From the NCBI GenBank assembly GCA_013378335.1, contig CP040556.1, positions 248,001-312,000 on the forward strand: 64,000 nt of DNA. Reading direction: 5' to 3'. Positions 43,338 to 51,637 of the stretch are shown here, piece by piece. Position 1 is the stretch's first letter, and each line of letters starts with the position of its first letter. The DNA is from Streptococcus sanguinis (GTDB taxonomy: Bacteria; Bacillota; Bacilli; Lactobacillales; Streptococcaceae). Made by a program: the position numbers and the translations under genes. The notes beneath the pieces are model-generated. The model made no database searches, was not told where the DNA came from, and worked only from the letters and a program-made list of their open reading frames with translations.

Positions 43338-44795
43338 ATGAATATCCTTCTTAATATTCTAAATTGGTTCTCGCAGAACATTCTGCAAAATCCAGCTTTC
43401 TTCGTTGGCCTTTTAGTGCTAATCGGTTATGCATTGCTTAAGAAACCGGCCCATGATGTGTTCGCCGGTTTCATTAAAGCCACGGTCGGCTATTTGATTC
43501 TTAATGCCGGAGCAGCCGGTCTGGTGAATACTTTCCGGCCAATTCTGGCAGCCCTGAACTTTAAGTTCAAAATCGGGGCGGCGGTGATTGATCCTTACTT
43601 TGGATTGACAGCGGCGAATACAAAGATTGCGGAAGAATTTCCAAGCTTTGTTGGGACAGCCACAACAGCTCTCTTGATCGGCTTTGGCTTCAACATCCTA
43701 TTAGTAGCTTTCCGTAAGGTTACTAAGATTCGGACTCTCTTCATCACTGGTCATATCATGGTTCAGCAGGCTGCTACTGTATCACTGATGGTGCTCTTGC
43801 TGGTGCCGCAGCTGCGCAATAGCTGGGGAACTTTGGCTATCGGCCTTCTCTGTGGTCTCTATTGGGCTGTTAGCTCCAATATGACTGTCGAAGCTACTCA
43901 GCGTTTGACTGGCGGTGGTGGTTTCGCCATCGGCCACCAGCAGCAATTTGCCATCTGGTTTGTTGATAAGGTTGCTCCTTTCTTTGGTAAAAAAGAAGAA
44001 AATCTGGACAATCTGAAGTTGCCTAAGTTCCTGTCTATCTTCCATGATACAGTTGTTGCTTCTGCAACTTTGATGCTAGTCTTCTTCGGTGCCATCCTCT
44101 TAGTCTTGGGCCCAGATGTTATGGCCAACAAAGAAGTTATCACGACAGGTACACCATTTGACCCTGCCAAGCAAGACTTCTATATGTATATCATTCAGAC
44201 AGCCTTTACCTTCTCTGTCTATCTCTTCATCCTCATGCAAGGGGTGCGTATGTTCGTATCTGAGCTGACTAATGCCTTTCAAGGTATTTCAAGCAAGCTT
44301 TTGCCAGGTTCCTTCCCTGCGGTGGATGTGGCAGCGTCTTATGGATTTGGCTCACCAAATGCCGTTCTCTCTGGCTTTGCCTTTGGTTTGGTTGGTCAGC
44401 TGATTACCATTGTACTATTGATTGTTTTCAAAAATCCAATCCTGATTATCACTGGTTTCGTTCCTGTTTTCTTTGACAATGCAGCGATTGCAGTCTATGC
44501 CGATAAACGTGGTGGCTGGAAAGCAGCCCTTGTCCTATCATTTATTTCAGGTGTGCTGCAGGTAGCCCTTGGTGCTCTCTGCGTGGCACTGCTGGGCTTG
44601 GCTTCTTATGGCGGATATCACGGTAATATCGACTTTGAAATTCCATGGTTAGTTTTTGGCTACATCTTCAAATATCTGGGAATTATCGGTTATGCTCTGG
44701 TTTGCTTCTTCTTCCTGCTCATTCCTCAGCTGCAATTCGCTAGAGCTAAGGATAAGGAAGCCTACTATCAAGGTCAGGTACAGGCAGAAGACTAA
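43338..44795 (+). CDS. ulaA: Ascorbate PTS transporter subunit IIC
   Basis: UlaA/SgaT-type membrane permease for L-ascorbate, 485 aa, about eleven membrane segments. It takes up ascorbate while UlaB and UlaC pass the phosphate. Conserved family stretches include GLLVLIGYALLKKPAHDVFAG (written here as residues 18-38), the AGAAGLV region near 60 and GSPNAVLSGFAFG near 335. AAAGGGGAG precedes the ATG. It heads ulaABCDEF. Expression is probably controlled by CcpA through the cre site and by the PRD regulator at 48219. Confidence 0.94.
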   Translation: MNILLNILNWFSQNILQNPAFFVGLLVLIGYALLKKPAHDVFAGFIKATVGYLILNAGAAGLVNTFRPILAALNFKFKIGAAVIDPYFGLTAANTKIAEEFPSFVGTATTALLIGFGFNILLVAFRKVTKIRTLFITGHIMVQQAATVSLMVLLLVPQLRNSWGTLAIGLLCGLYWAVSSNMTVEATQRLTGGGGFAIGHQQQFAIWFVDKVAPFFGKKEENLDNLKLPKFLSIFHDTVVASATLMLVFFGAILLVLGPDVMANKEVITTGTPFDPAKQDFYMYIIQTAFTFSVYLFILMQGVRMFVSELTNAFQGISSKLLPGSFPAVDVAASYGFGSPNAVLSGFAFGLVGQLITIVLLIVFKNPILIITGFVPVFFDNAAIAVYADKRGGWKAALVLSFISGVLQVALGALCVALLGLASYGGYHGNIDFEIPWLVFGYIFKYLGIIGYALVCFFFLLIPQLQFARAKDKEAYYQGQVQAED

Positions 44796-44842
44796 ATTTC
44801 TATGACTATAAAATAAGATTTAAGATTTCGGAGGAAACTAAA

Positions 44843-45121
44843 ATGGTTAAAGTATTAACAGCATGCGGAAATGGCATGGGATCATCTATGGTGATTAAAA
44901 TGAAAGTGGAAAATGCACTTCGTAATTTGGGACAAACAGACTTTACAGTCAATTCTTGCAGTGTCGGAGAAGCTAAAAGCTTAGCTTCGGGCTACGATAT
45001 TGTCATTGCTTCTCTGCATTTAATCCATGAATTGGAAGGCCGAACCAATGGAAAATTAATCGGCTTGGACAACCTGATGGATGATAAGGAAATCACTGAA
45101 AAATTAAGTCAGGTATTGTAA
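44843..45121 (+). CDS. ulaB: Ascorbate PTS subunit IIB
   Basis: Cytoplasmic phosphocarrier, 92 aa. Phosphorylated Cys8 lies in LTACGNGMGSS, the IIB signature. It receives phosphate from UlaC and gives it to ascorbate bound to UlaA. CGGAGGA precedes the ATG. The order IIC-IIB-IIA matches other streptococcal ula operons. Confidence 0.95.
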   Translation: MVKVLTACGNGMGSSMVIKMKVENALRNLGQTDFTVNSCSVGEAKSLASGYDIVIASLHLIHELEGRTNGKLIGLDNLMDDKEITEKLSQVL

Positions 45122-45269
45122 GAATTTTTATCTATAAAGATGGGTTCTCAGTTAGGGTGGGGTGGTTAGGCTGCCCCACCTTCCTATATTATCTATTGTG
45201 AGATTGAGCAGGGGTTAAAATTCTGGAAAGGATTGAGGATGCCCCTTGTATCTAATGAAAGGAAGAGAA

Positions 45270-45755
45270 ATGAATTTAAAACAAGCATTGACAGACAACA
45301 AGTCTATTCGTTTGGGTCTTTCAGCCGCAACTTGGCAGGAAGCGGTCAAACTGGCTGTAGAGCCCTTGATTGAGAGCGGTGCTGTTCAGCCTCAGTACTA
45401 CGATGCTATCGTCGATTCGACAGAAGAATATGGACCTTATTACATTCTCATGCCGGGCATGGCGATGCCTCATGCCAGACCAGAGGCTGGGGTTAATCGC
45501 GACGCTTTCTCCCTGATCACACTGATAGAACCAGTCACTTTTTCAGATGGCAAGGAGGTTAGTGTTCTGCTTTCTTTGGCGGCTACCAGCTCCAAGATTC
45601 ATACCAGCGTGGCCATTCCGCAGATTATTGCACTTTTTGAGCTGGAAAATTCCATTGAGCGGATTAAGGCTTGCAAGAGTGATGAAGAAGTGCTGGCTCT
45701 GATAGAGGAATCAAAGGACAGTCCTTACTTGCAGGGCTTGGATCTGGATTCCTGA
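45270..45755 (+). CDS. ulaC: Ascorbate PTS subunit IIA
   Basis: EIIA of the mannitol/fructose-like class, 161 aa from ATG 45270 with AAAGGAAG upstream; the earlier ATG at 45246 lacks one. The phosphorylated His68 lies in MPGMAMPHARPEAGV. It accepts phosphate from HPr. The 148-base gap from ulaB contains a GGGGTGG/CCACC-rich dyad near 45157-45181 that could modulate transcript stability. Confidence 0.93.
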   Translation: MNLKQALTDNKSIRLGLSAATWQEAVKLAVEPLIESGAVQPQYYDAIVDSTEEYGPYYILMPGMAMPHARPEAGVNRDAFSLITLIEPVTFSDGKEVSVLLSLAATSSKIHTSVAIPQIIALFELENSIERIKACKSDEEVLALIEESKDSPYLQGLDLDS

Positions 45756-45808
45756 TGGATGCTCAGAAAGACTAGAAAATGATTGAAACTAAGAAGTGAG
45801 GTAAAAAG

Positions 45809-46474
45809 ATGTCAAAACAGATTCCAAATTTACAGGTAGCATTGGATCATTCGGATTTGCAGGGAGCCATCAAGGCTGCTGTTTCTGTCGGCCATGAAGT
45901 AGATGTGATTGAGGCAGGAACGGTCTGTCTCTTGCAGGTGGGAAGCGAGCTTGTTGAAGTGCTCCGTAGTCTTTTTCCAGAGAAAATCATCGTGGCTGAT
46001 ACCAAGTGTGCGGATGCTGGCGGAACCGTAGCTAAAAACAATGCAGTACGTGGTGCAGATTGGATGACCTGTATCTGCTCAGCAACTATTCCAACCATGA
46101 AGGCAGCCTTGAAAGCTATTCAGGAAGAGCGCGGCCAACGTGGGGAAATTCAGGTCGAACTCTATGGAGACTGGACCTATGAACAGGCTCAGACTTGGCT
46201 GGATGCAGGTATTTCGCAGGCTATTTACCACCAATCCCGCGACGCTCTTTTGGCTGGGGAAACTTGGGGAGAAAAGGATCTTAATAAGGTCAAGAAACTG
46301 ATTGAGATGGGCTTCCGTGTATCAGTGACAGGCGGTCTGAATATTGATACGCTCAAACTCTTTGAAGGAGTTGATGTCTTCACTTTTATTGCCGGCCGCG
46401 GCATTACCGAAGCTGAAGATCCAGCTGCTGCTGCGCGGGCCTTTAAAGATGAAATCAAGCGAATTTGGGGGTAG
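45809..46474 (+). CDS. ulaD: 3-keto-L-gulonate-6-phosphate decarboxylase
   Basis: TIM-barrel decarboxylase of the OMP decarboxylase suprafamily, 221 aa, converting 3-keto-L-gulonate 6-phosphate to L-xylulose 5-phosphate with loss of CO2. Conserved parts: QVALDHSDL near 10, IEAGTVCLL near 34, VADTKCADAGG near 61 (catalytic Asp-x-Lys-x-x-Asp), YGDWTYEQA near 118 and SVTGGL near 172. GAGGTAAA precedes the start. It is 3 bases from ulaE. Confidence 0.94.
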   Translation: MSKQIPNLQVALDHSDLQGAIKAAVSVGHEVDVIEAGTVCLLQVGSELVEVLRSLFPEKIIVADTKCADAGGTVAKNNAVRGADWMTCICSATIPTMKAALKAIQEERGQRGEIQVELYGDWTYEQAQTWLDAGISQAIYHQSRDALLAGETWGEKDLNKVKKLIEMGFRVSVTGGLNIDTLKLFEGVDVFTFIAGRGITEAEDPAAAARAFKDEIKRIWG

Positions 46475-46477
46475 GCC

Positions 46478-47341
46478 ATGGCACGTCCAATTGGAATTTA
46501 TGAAAAGGCGACACCCAAGCATTTTTCTTGGCCTGAGCGTTTAGCTTTTGCCAAAGAACTAGGCTTTGACTTTGTCGAAATGTCGGTGGATGAGTCGGAT
46601 GAACGTCTAGCTCGCCTTTCCTGGTCTAAGGAGCAGAGGCTAGAGTTAGTAAAGGCCATTTATGAAAGCGGCGTCCGCATTCCGACCATATGCTTTAGCG
46701 GGCATCGGCGCTACCCGCTGGGTTCCAATGATCCAGAGCTGGAAGCTAAGTCACTGGAAACTATGAAGCAGTGTATCGAGCTGGCTCAGGACTTGGGAGT
46801 ACGGGTCATTCAGCTAGCAGGCTACGATGTTTATTATGAGGAGAAATCTCCTGCAACTCGTGCCCGCTTCCTGAAAAACCTCCGCCAGGCTTGTGATTGG
46901 GCGGAGCAGGCTCAGGTCATGCTGGCGATTGAGATTATGGATGATCCTTTTATCAACAGCATTGAGAAATATCTGGCTGTCGCGAAAGAAATCAATTCGC
47001 CTTATCTCTTTGTCTATCCGGATACAGGAAATGTCTCTGCCTGGCACAATGACCTTTACAGTGAGTTTCTGCTGGGACATCAAGCCATTGCAGCCCTACA
47101 TTTGAAAGATACCTATGCCGTGACCGAGCAGTCCAAAGGCCAGTTTCGTGATGTGCCTTTTGGCAAGGGCTGCGTTGACTGGGAAGAAATGTTTGCTGTC
47201 CTCAAGCAGACCAATTATCAGGGGCCTTTCCTTATCGAAATGTGGTCTGAAAACTGTGAGACAGTAGAAGAAACAAAAGCAGCCATTCAGGAAGCCAAAG
47301 ACTTCCTCTATCCACTCATTGAGAAAGCGGGGTTGATGTAA
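46478..47341 (+). CDS. ulaE: L-ribulose-5-phosphate/L-xylulose-5-phosphate 3-epimerase
   Basis: UlaE/SgaU-type epimerase, 287 aa, a xylose-isomerase-like TIM barrel converting L-xylulose 5-phosphate to L-ribulose 5-phosphate. Metal-site acids are in EIMDDPF near 151, PDTGNVSAW near 180 and the final EMWSE near 253; HLKDTY near 210 is also family-typical. It starts 3 bases after the ulaD stop and its stop overlaps ulaF by one base (ATGTAATG), so the three are tightly coupled. Confidence 0.93.
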   Translation: MARPIGIYEKATPKHFSWPERLAFAKELGFDFVEMSVDESDERLARLSWSKEQRLELVKAIYESGVRIPTICFSGHRRYPLGSNDPELEAKSLETMKQCIELAQDLGVRVIQLAGYDVYYEEKSPATRARFLKNLRQACDWAEQAQVMLAIEIMDDPFINSIEKYLAVAKEINSPYLFVYPDTGNVSAWHNDLYSEFLLGHQAIAALHLKDTYAVTEQSKGQFRDVPFGKGCVDWEEMFAVLKQTNYQGPFLIEMWSENCETVEETKAAIQEAKDFLYPLIEKAGLM

Positions 47342-48042
47342 TGCTCTTACCAGAATTGAGAAAACGTGTTTATGATGCCAATGTAGCCCTGCCCCAGCAC
47401 GGTTTGGTCAAATTTACCTGGGGCAATGTCTCTGCGATTGACCGAGAGGATGGCTACATCGTGATTAAGCCTAGCGGAGTCCCTTATGAAAAGCTGTCGC
47501 CAGAAAATATGGTAGTTACAGATTTGGACGGGCGTGTTGTAGAAGGAGAGCTTAATCCTTCCTCTGACCTTCCAACCCATGTGGAACTCTATAAGGCCTT
47601 CCTTAAGATTGGCGGAGTTGTTCATACACACTCGACAGAGGCTGTTGGCTGGGCTCAGGCTGGTCGGGATATTCCTTTTTACGGGACGACTCATGCGGAC
47701 TATTTCTATGGTCCCATTCCAGCGGCTCGTTCTCTGACTGAGGATGAAATCAACCGCGCCTATGAGTTGGAAACAGGTAGTGTGATTATCGAGACCTTCC
47801 GCGAGCGCGACATTGACCCAATGGCAGTGCCTGGCGTCACCGTGCGCAACCACGGTCCTTTCACTTGGGGTAAGTCGCCGGAAGAAGCAGTCTATCATAG
47901 TGTTGTACTGGAAGAAGTGGCTAAGATGGCACGTTTTACAGAGCAGATTAATCCACGTGTCGAGCCAGCACCTAAATATCTGATGGACAAGCACTATTTG
48001 CGCAAACACGGTCCTAATGCCTATTATGGACAGAAAGGCTAA
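47341..48042 (+). CDS. ulaF: L-ribulose-5-phosphate 4-epimerase
   Basis: Class II aldolase-type epimerase, 233 aa, making D-xylulose 5-phosphate from L-ribulose 5-phosphate. The zinc His pair is in VVHTHSTEA near 95 and the third in RNHGPFTWG near 170. FTWGNVSAID near 24 and IKPSGVPYE near 41 form the phosphate site. The product enters the pentose phosphate pathway, where transketolase (51638) uses it. Last gene of the operon; a terminator follows. Confidence 0.94.
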   Translation: MLLPELRKRVYDANVALPQHGLVKFTWGNVSAIDREDGYIVIKPSGVPYEKLSPENMVVTDLDGRVVEGELNPSSDLPTHVELYKAFLKIGGVVHTHSTEAVGWAQAGRDIPFYGTTHADYFYGPIPAARSLTEDEINRAYELETGSVIIETFRERDIDPMAVPGVTVRNHGPFTWGKSPEEAVYHSVVLEEVAKMARFTEQINPRVEPAPKYLMDKHYLRKHGPNAYYGQKG

Positions 48043-48076
48043 GCAAAGTTTACTAGAAATACTTTTACGGCAAGTT

Positions 48077-48102
48077 GGAGAGAACAGATGCTCTCTCCTT
48101 TT
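48077..48102 (+). terminator. ulaF terminator
   Basis: GGAGAGA and TCTCTCC arms, 8-base loop, T4. Confidence 0.8.
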
Positions 48103-48181
48103 GTCGTTTTAGCAGTAGGTCGTCTGGGGAGGGGATTAGGTTGGCTTGTCATGTCTCGTTCATCATATTGTAATATCCTAA

Positions 48182-48190
48182 TGTTATAAT
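48182..48190 (+). promoter_or_regulatory. Promoter of the PRD regulator gene
   Basis: TGT plus TATAAT (48185-48190), with no strong -35. A small dyad ATATTGTAATAT lies just upstream (48165-48176). Confidence 0.6.
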
Positions 48191-48218
48191 GTCCTGTAAA
48201 TTTTTTAAAGGAGGAATC

Positions 48219-49928
48219 ATGATTTTACTGGATAAAACAAGTTGTGAACTCTTGCGCTACCTGATTGGGCTGCAAGAAGCAGCCACTATTATGACTATTT
48301 CCCGAGAGCTGGGCCAGTCGCGCAGAAAAGTTTACTATCATTTGGAAAAAATCAATGATGCTCTGGCGGACTATGAAGAAGAAATCGTTAGCCAGCCGCG
48401 GATAGGGATTTTACTGACAGAGCAGCAGAAGAATCTGTGCCGAGACTTGTTGCTGCATGTGGATACCCATAGCTATATCCTGAGTGCAAATGAGCGCATG
48501 CAGCTCGTATCCCTCTATATCTGTACGGCCAAGGAGCGAGTAACCATCGAAAAGCTGATGGATTTGACAGATGTCTCGCGCAATACCGTGCTCAATGACC
48601 TAAACGATATCCGCAATCAACTGGCGACGGAGCAGTATTTAGTTAACCTCTATTCTACCAAAGCCAGAGGCTATTATCTGGACTGCCATCCTCTCAATAA
48701 AATTCAGTACGTACACTCGCTGCTCTATCACATTTTTATTGAGGGCAGCCAAGCTTTCGTAGATGTTTTAGTGAAGAAGTTCAAGGAACTCTTTGATGGA
48801 GAGGTGCTCCTATCTAGTCAACTACAGAGCTTCCTCAGTCAGCAAGTCCCTTTAGTAGAGCAGGACTTGGGCAAGAAAATCAACAGTCATGAGATTGGCT
48901 TTATGCTGGAAGTGCTGCCTTATCTGCTGCTCAGCTGTCGCAATATGGAGCTGGAAGCGAAAGAAGAGAACAGCATCTCTCAGGAATTTAGCCTCATTCG
49001 CAAGCGGATCGAGTATCGGGTGGCCAAATTCTTAAGTGAGCGTATGGAGCACGAGCTAGCCATTCGGCTGAGTGATATTGAAATCTCACTTCTAGCCGTG
49101 CTTTTGCTGTCTTATCGTAAGGATAAGGATATTCATGCGACCAGTCAGGATTTTGCCCAGCTGCAGGAAGCTCTGGAGGCCTTTCTCTGGCGTTTTGAAG
49201 CTTCTTCCTATGAGATTGAGAACTGGGATGACTTGCTGCGCAATCTCCTAACCCATTGTAAGGCTTTGCTCTTTCGCAAGACTTACGGCATCATGTCCAA
49301 AAATCCGCTCACGTGTCTTATAAAGACTAAGTATGCTGACTTGTTTGCTTTTACCAAATCCTCTGCTGTGATTCTAGAAGAGGCGTGGTTTGTGACGCTT
49401 ACAGACGATGATATTGCTTATCTGACTATCCATATTGGAGGCTCTTTGAAAAATAGCCAAGCAGAGCAGCAGGATAATCGACAAATCTATTTGGTTTGTG
49501 ATGAAGGATTGGGACTTTCAAAGCTACTGCTGAAACAGTGCCGTTATTACTTACCCAATGAGCGTTTGGAAGCTGTCTTTACAACAGAACAGTTCAAAAG
49601 TGTTGAGGATGTGCTCACTGCTGATCTGCTTATCACCACCAATGAAGATCTAGAAACAGACCTACCAGTCATTCAGGTTCATCCGATTTTGGATCATGAG
49701 GATATTCTCAATATCAGTCATTTTGTCAAGGCTCAGAGTCCCGAACAAGCCAGCACTTTTAATCATGATTTGGAAAAACTGCTATCAAGCTATGTCAAAG
49801 ATGTCAGCCGCTCACAGGAGTTAAAAGAAAAGATTCAAAAATTAGTCCACGAGAAACTGCTGACTAGCTCCGCTGAAGACGCAGAAGACTGGATGAAAAA
49901 TATTAGAGAGTGGGACAGAAATCGGTAA
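48219..49928 (+). CDS. PRD-containing transcriptional regulator of the ula genes
   Basis: BglG/MtlR-type regulator, 569 aa from ATG 48219 with AAAGGAGG upstream. Two N-terminal helix-turn-helix domains (about 5-60, with TIMTISRELGQSRRKVYYHL, and about 80-145), two PRD domains (about 170-280 and 290-395) whose His are phosphorylated by the PTS, and a IIB-like domain (about 410-490) with CDEGLGLSKLLL. No full IIA domain is seen at the C-terminus. Position between ulaF and ulaG suggests it senses UlaABC phosphorylation and activates the operon. The last residues (EWDRNR) and the stop are encoded by an intergenic hairpin repeat, so the natural tail may differ. Confidence 0.88.
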   Translation: MILLDKTSCELLRYLIGLQEAATIMTISRELGQSRRKVYYHLEKINDALADYEEEIVSQPRIGILLTEQQKNLCRDLLLHVDTHSYILSANERMQLVSLYICTAKERVTIEKLMDLTDVSRNTVLNDLNDIRNQLATEQYLVNLYSTKARGYYLDCHPLNKIQYVHSLLYHIFIEGSQAFVDVLVKKFKELFDGEVLLSSQLQSFLSQQVPLVEQDLGKKINSHEIGFMLEVLPYLLLSCRNMELEAKEENSISQEFSLIRKRIEYRVAKFLSERMEHELAIRLSDIEISLLAVLLLSYRKDKDIHATSQDFAQLQEALEAFLWRFEASSYEIENWDDLLRNLLTHCKALLFRKTYGIMSKNPLTCLIKTKYADLFAFTKSSAVILEEAWFVTLTDDDIAYLTIHIGGSLKNSQAEQQDNRQIYLVCDEGLGLSKLLLKQCRYYLPNERLEAVFTTEQFKSVEDVLTADLLITTNEDLETDLPVIQVHPILDHEDILNISHFVKAQSPEQASTFNHDLEKLLSSYVKDVSRSQELKEKIQKLVHEKLLTSSAEDAEDWMKNIREWDRNR

Positions 49929-50085
49929 TTCGTTAGAATTCGATTTCGCCGTCCCACCTCCGCACAGTTGAGTAGGGCTGTAAAAGCTGATGAAATCAGC
50001 GTAATAGAGCCCACTCAACCACTGCGTCTTGCTCGACAATCCAAAGACAATTGAGGAGGCTAGGACTTTTGTCCCAGCCTCTTTT
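49908..50085 (+). repeat. Three-hairpin intergenic repeat element
   Basis: Three consecutive stems: 49910-49957 (GTGGGAC/GTCCCAC with inner GAAATCG/CGATTTC), 49967-50019 (GTTGAGTAGGGCT with AGCCCACTCAAC and inner GCTGAT/ATCAGC) and the terminator stem 50056-50081. Elements that begin GAGTGGGACAGAA and end GTCCCAGCCTC are common between streptococcal genes. Its left end supplies the stop of the ula regulator. Confidence 0.8.
50056..50085 (+). terminator. Terminator at the end of the hairpin element
   Basis: GAGGCTAGGAC and GTCCCAGCCTC arms (one mismatch), TTTT loop, then T4. It ends the regulator transcript. Confidence 0.82.
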
Positions 50086-50151
50086 AGCTGAAAAAGGAAT
50101 ATTTTCTTAAAAGTGGGATAAGAACAAGTCTTGCTTCATAGTCCAGTTTTG

Positions 50152-50167
50152 AACACAGGACTGTGTT
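50152..50167. promoter_or_regulatory. Palindrome upstream of ulaG
   Basis: AACACAGGACTGTGTT, perfect 7-base arms around GA, about 35 bases upstream of the ulaG -10. A plausible activator or repressor site; the half-site recurs before the ula operon. Confidence 0.5.
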
Positions 50168-50200
50168 TTATTTGGTCTTTTTTTCTCCCCTGAGGCAGAC

Positions 50201-50206
50201 TATACT
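50201..50206 (+). promoter_or_regulatory. ulaG promoter -10
   Basis: TATACT, 42 bases before ulaG, with no consensus -35, fitting an activated promoter. Confidence 0.5.
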
Positions 50207-50247
50207 AGAAGCATAGAAATCAATCATTTTTTGAGGAGGAATGGACT

Positions 50248-51339
50248 ATGCCGAACGTGAAAGACATTACCAGAGAATCTTGGATTTTGTCAACTTTTCC
50301 AGAATGGGGCACTTGGCTCAATGAAGAAATTGAAGAAGAAGTGGTGCCAGAAGGCAACTTTGCTATGTGGTGGCTGGGCAACTGCGGTGTCTGGATTAAG
50401 ACGCCGGGCGGTGCCAATGTAGTCATGGACCTGTGGTCTAACCGCGGAAAATCAACCAAAAAGGTCAAAGATATGGTCAGAGGGCATCAAATGGCTAATA
50501 TGGCCGGTGTCCGCAAGCTGCAACCGAATCTGCGCGTGCAGCCTATGGTGATTGATCCTTTTGCTATCAATGAACTAGATTATTATTTGGTTTCTCATTT
50601 CCATAGCGATCACATTGACATCAATACCGCAGCGGCTATTGTCAACAATCCTAGCTTGGACCATGTTAAGTTTGTCGGACCCTATGAGTGCGGCGAGATT
50701 TGGAAAAAATGGGGTGTGCCTGAAGAACGCATCATCGTTATCAAGCCAGGTGAAAGCTTTGAGTTTAAGGACATCAAGGTGACAGCTGTTGAATCATTTG
50801 ACCGTACCTGTCTGGTGACCCTGCCAGTCGAAGGTGCTGAAGCTCAAGATGGGGAACTGGCTGGACTGGCTGTGACCGATGAAGAAATGGCACGCAAGGC
50901 AGTTAACTATGTCTTTGAAACACCAGGCGGAACTATCTATCACGGTGCAGATTCTCACTTCTCTAACTACTTTGCTAAGCACGGTAAGGACTTCCAGATT
51001 GATGTAGCTATCAATAACTATGGTGACAATCCTGTCGGTATTCAGGACAAGATGACTTCTATCGACTTACTGCGTATGGCTGAAAACCTGCGGGCTAAGG
51101 TCATCATCCCAGTTCATTATGATATCTGGTCCAACTTTATGGCTTCAACCGATGAGATTTTAGCCTTGTGGAAGATGCGCAAAGAACGTCTTCAATATCA
51201 GTTCCATCCATTCATCTGGGAAGTGGGCGGCAAGTATACCTACCCTCTGGACAAAGATAGAATCGAATACCATCATCCTCGTGGCTTTGATGACTGTTTC
51301 GAGCAAGAGTCCAATATTCAATTTAAAGCCCTCCTTTAA
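50248..51339 (+). CDS. ulaG: L-ascorbate-6-phosphate lactonase
   Basis: Metallo-beta-lactamase-fold hydrolase, 363 aa, opening the lactone ring of L-ascorbate 6-phosphate to give 3-keto-L-gulonate 6-phosphate, the substrate of UlaD. Metal motif SHFHSDHID near residue 117; further ligands in [11 protein letters not shown] near 232 and [11 protein letters not shown] near 290. The N-terminus ([22 protein letters not shown]) is characteristic of UlaG. GAGGAGGAA precedes the ATG. It has its own promoter and is separated from ulaABCDEF by the regulator, as in other streptococci. Confidence 0.95.
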   Translation: MPNVKDITRESWILSTFPEWGTWLNEEIEEEVVPEGNFAMWWLGNCGVWIKTPGGANVVMDLWSNRGKSTKKVKDMVRGHQMANMAGVRKLQPNLRVQPMVIDPFAINELDYYLVSHFHSDHIDINTAAAIVNNPSLDHVKFVGPYECGEIWKKWGVPEERIIVIKPGESFEFKDIKVTAVESFDRTCLVTLPVEGAEAQDGELAGLAVTDEEMARKAVNYVFETPGGTIYHGADSHFSNYFAKHGKDFQIDVAINNYGDNPVGIQDKMTSIDLLRMAENLRAKVIIPVHYDIWSNFMASTDEILALWKMRKERLQYQFHPFIWEVGGKYTYPLDKDRIEYHHPRGFDDCFEQESNIQFKALL

Positions 51340-51509
51340 AATTCTTTGAAAATCTTTCAAACCTTGTCAGCCCTGCCATGCTGTGGTCAAATTCAGTCCT
51401 TGGTTAGCTTTCTAGTTTGCTTTTAGATTTTCATTGATTATAAAATGTTTTTTCTACTTGATGAGGCATGAGTTCAGATGAATGAAGGCTTCAGAAAGTA
51501 TCCGATGAG

Positions 51510-51543
51510 ATTATCCCTATCTTGCGATATAGGGATAATTTTC
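51510..51543 (+). terminator. Terminator between ulaG and tkt
   Basis: ATTATCCCTAT and ATAGGGATAAT arms (11 bp), 8-base loop, TTTC. It lies 170 bases after ulaG; 51340-51509 holds only a small TTTGAAA/TTTCAAA dyad. Confidence 0.7.
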
Positions 51544-51544
51544 A

Positions 51545-51550
51545 TATAAT
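51545..51550 (+). promoter_or_regulatory. tkt promoter -10 (candidate)
   Basis: TATAAT directly after the terminator stem and 88 bases before tkt; its -35 region would overlap the stem. Confidence 0.5.
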
Positions 51551-51590
51551 AGATATGAGACAATTTTTCGTTTCTACGACCATTGTTTAT

Positions 51591-51612
51591 CCTGTTCTGA
51601 TGTCAGAACAGG
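51591..51612. promoter_or_regulatory. Perfect palindrome in the tkt leader
   Basis: CCTGTTCTGA (51591-51600), central TG, then TCAGAACAGG (51603-51612). No T run follows, so it is not a terminator. It ends 26 bases before the tkt start and could be an operator or an RNA hairpin. Confidence 0.6.
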
Positions 51613-51637
51613 TCATAGTAAAAATAAGGAGAATCCA

